A DNA stretch of 7,321 nt, from NCBI GenBank assembly GCA_938016625.1, contig CALILB010000168.1:1-7321 (forward strand), in the 5' to 3' direction. The DNA comes from an uncultured bacterium (lineage in GTDB: Bacteria; Acidobacteriota; Thermoanaerobaculia; Multivoradales; JAHEKO01). The stretch's first letter is position 1. The number at the start of each line of letters is the position of its first letter. Below are positions 6,776 to 7,321 of the stretch, in pieces. Position numbers and translations under genes: made by a program. The notes beneath the pieces are model-generated. The model was not told the origin of the DNA and made no database searches. It saw only the letters and a list, made by a program, of their open reading frames with translations.

Positions 6776-7321
6776 ATGACACCCAGACGCCTGATGAACA
6801 GCCTGTTTTACTTCACCATCGAAGACGAGAGTATGCTCGCCGAAGCCTTTGCGCAGCTCGATCAGGACGTCTTCGCCATCACCTACAAAGTCGCCGGCAC
6901 GGATGATGTGTTCGTGACCACGGCCGAGACCCGGGAGGCCATGGACCGGCACGATGTGCCCTACAACCTGCTGGCGGAGGAGGATGCCGCCAAGGTGGCC
7001 GTGTACCATACGCCGCTGTCGCGTGAGGAGCTCGGCGACTACGAGGACTCCATAAAGGCGCTTGCCCTGGCCTTTCGGGCGATCGCTGCGGCCTGTGTCG
7101 GCATCAATGGCGAGACCGATCTCGGATTCGACCTCAGCACCGATGGAACAAAGCGGTACACCTACTTCACCGCACCGGCAGGTCACACCTTTATCTGGCG
7201 CCTCTTCCACGACCGCGAGGAAGCCGAAGCCTTCCTGAGCAAGCTGACGCTGGGTGAGAAAGAGGCCGTGGAATGGGCGCGGGCCATACCGCTCGCCTCC
7301 TCCGACGAGCTGACCTCCTAC
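6776..7321 (+). CDS. Unrecognised cytosolic protein, 3'-truncated by the window edge
   Basis: The frame is open from ATG 6776 to the end of the window, 182 codons without a stop, with strong G/C preference at third codon positions; this marks it as the real coding frame over the opposite-strand frame at 6701-7210. The start follows an in-frame TAG at 6755-6757 and has GGGGAG at 6759-6764, eleven bases upstream. ATG 6794 (codon 7, MNSLFYFT) is a second possible start but has no ribosome binding site. The protein begins MTPRRLMNSLFYFTIEDE, is acidic, has no signal peptide or membrane segment, and carries a likely helix at about residues 82-108 with its only cysteine at 107. Beta-like stretches follow (KRYTYFTAP, HTFIWRLF), then a helix near 146-170. 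I do not recognise the family. It is divergent from the pseudo-cyclase ATPase, so the two may share regulation. Confidence 0.8.
   Translation, partial: MTPRRLMNSLFYFTIEDESMLAEAFAQLDQDVFAITYKVAGTDDVFVTTAETREAMDRHDVPYNLLAEEDAAKVAVYHTPLSREELGDYEDSIKALALAFRAIAAACVGINGETDLGFDLSTDGTKRYTYFTAPAGHTFIWRLFHDREEAEAFLSKLTLGEKEAVEWARAIPLASSDELTSY

Noticed and set aside
6701..7210. A 169-codon open frame on the minus strand
   Set aside because: It lies opposite the better-supported gene starting at 6776, which has a ribosome binding site and strong third-position G/C bias. The minus-strand product resembles no family.

Overview
The window is GC-rich bacterial chromosomal DNA, almost fully coding, with short intergenic gaps. 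The gene content suggests Acidobacteriota or a close relative. The main reason is an exported protein that combines a GWxTD-like region with the 'VWFA-related' domain typical of that phylum; a large pseudo-cyclase/AAA/TPR protein fits too. This assignment is an inference from family knowledge, not from any marker gene. I see no mobile element, CRISPR array, tRNA or rRNA.

Layout: (1) 1-89, minus strand: the first 29 codons of a gene running off the left edge. It resembles the start of OB-fold/HD exoribonucleases of the YhaM type. (2) 90-202: divergent promoter region. (3) 203-2734, plus: exported 843-aa protein with a degenerate GWxTD-like N-terminus, an Ig-like middle and a C-terminal von Willebrand A domain with an intact metal site. 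(4) 2731-3402, plus: exported 223-aa protein of unknown family, whose TTG start overlaps the previous stop as TTGA, so the two genes are probably translationally coupled. (5) 3439-6579, minus, convergent to that pair: a 1046-aa STAND-like signalling ATPase. It has a class III cyclase-like N-terminus that has lost its catalytic residues, an intact P-loop NTPase, a winged-helix-like linker, and about seven TPR repeats. (6) 6580-6775: divergent intergenic region with an extended -10 promoter, an inverted repeat touching it, and a GC-rich leader hairpin. (7) 6776-7321 and beyond, plus: first 182 residues of an unrecognised cytosolic protein.

How the genes may work together: 203-3402 is a two-gene operon for envelope or periplasmic proteins, probably acting in protein-protein contact outside the cytoplasm. 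The 1046-aa ATPase is a separate unit that looks like a cytoplasmic ligand-gated scaffold with no attached output domain. It is divergent from the unknown gene at 6776, which is the natural candidate to be co-regulated with it. No defence system, biosynthetic cluster or other named system can be supported. The most unusual items are the pseudo-cyclase ATPase, the coupled exported pair, and the structured leader of the last gene.
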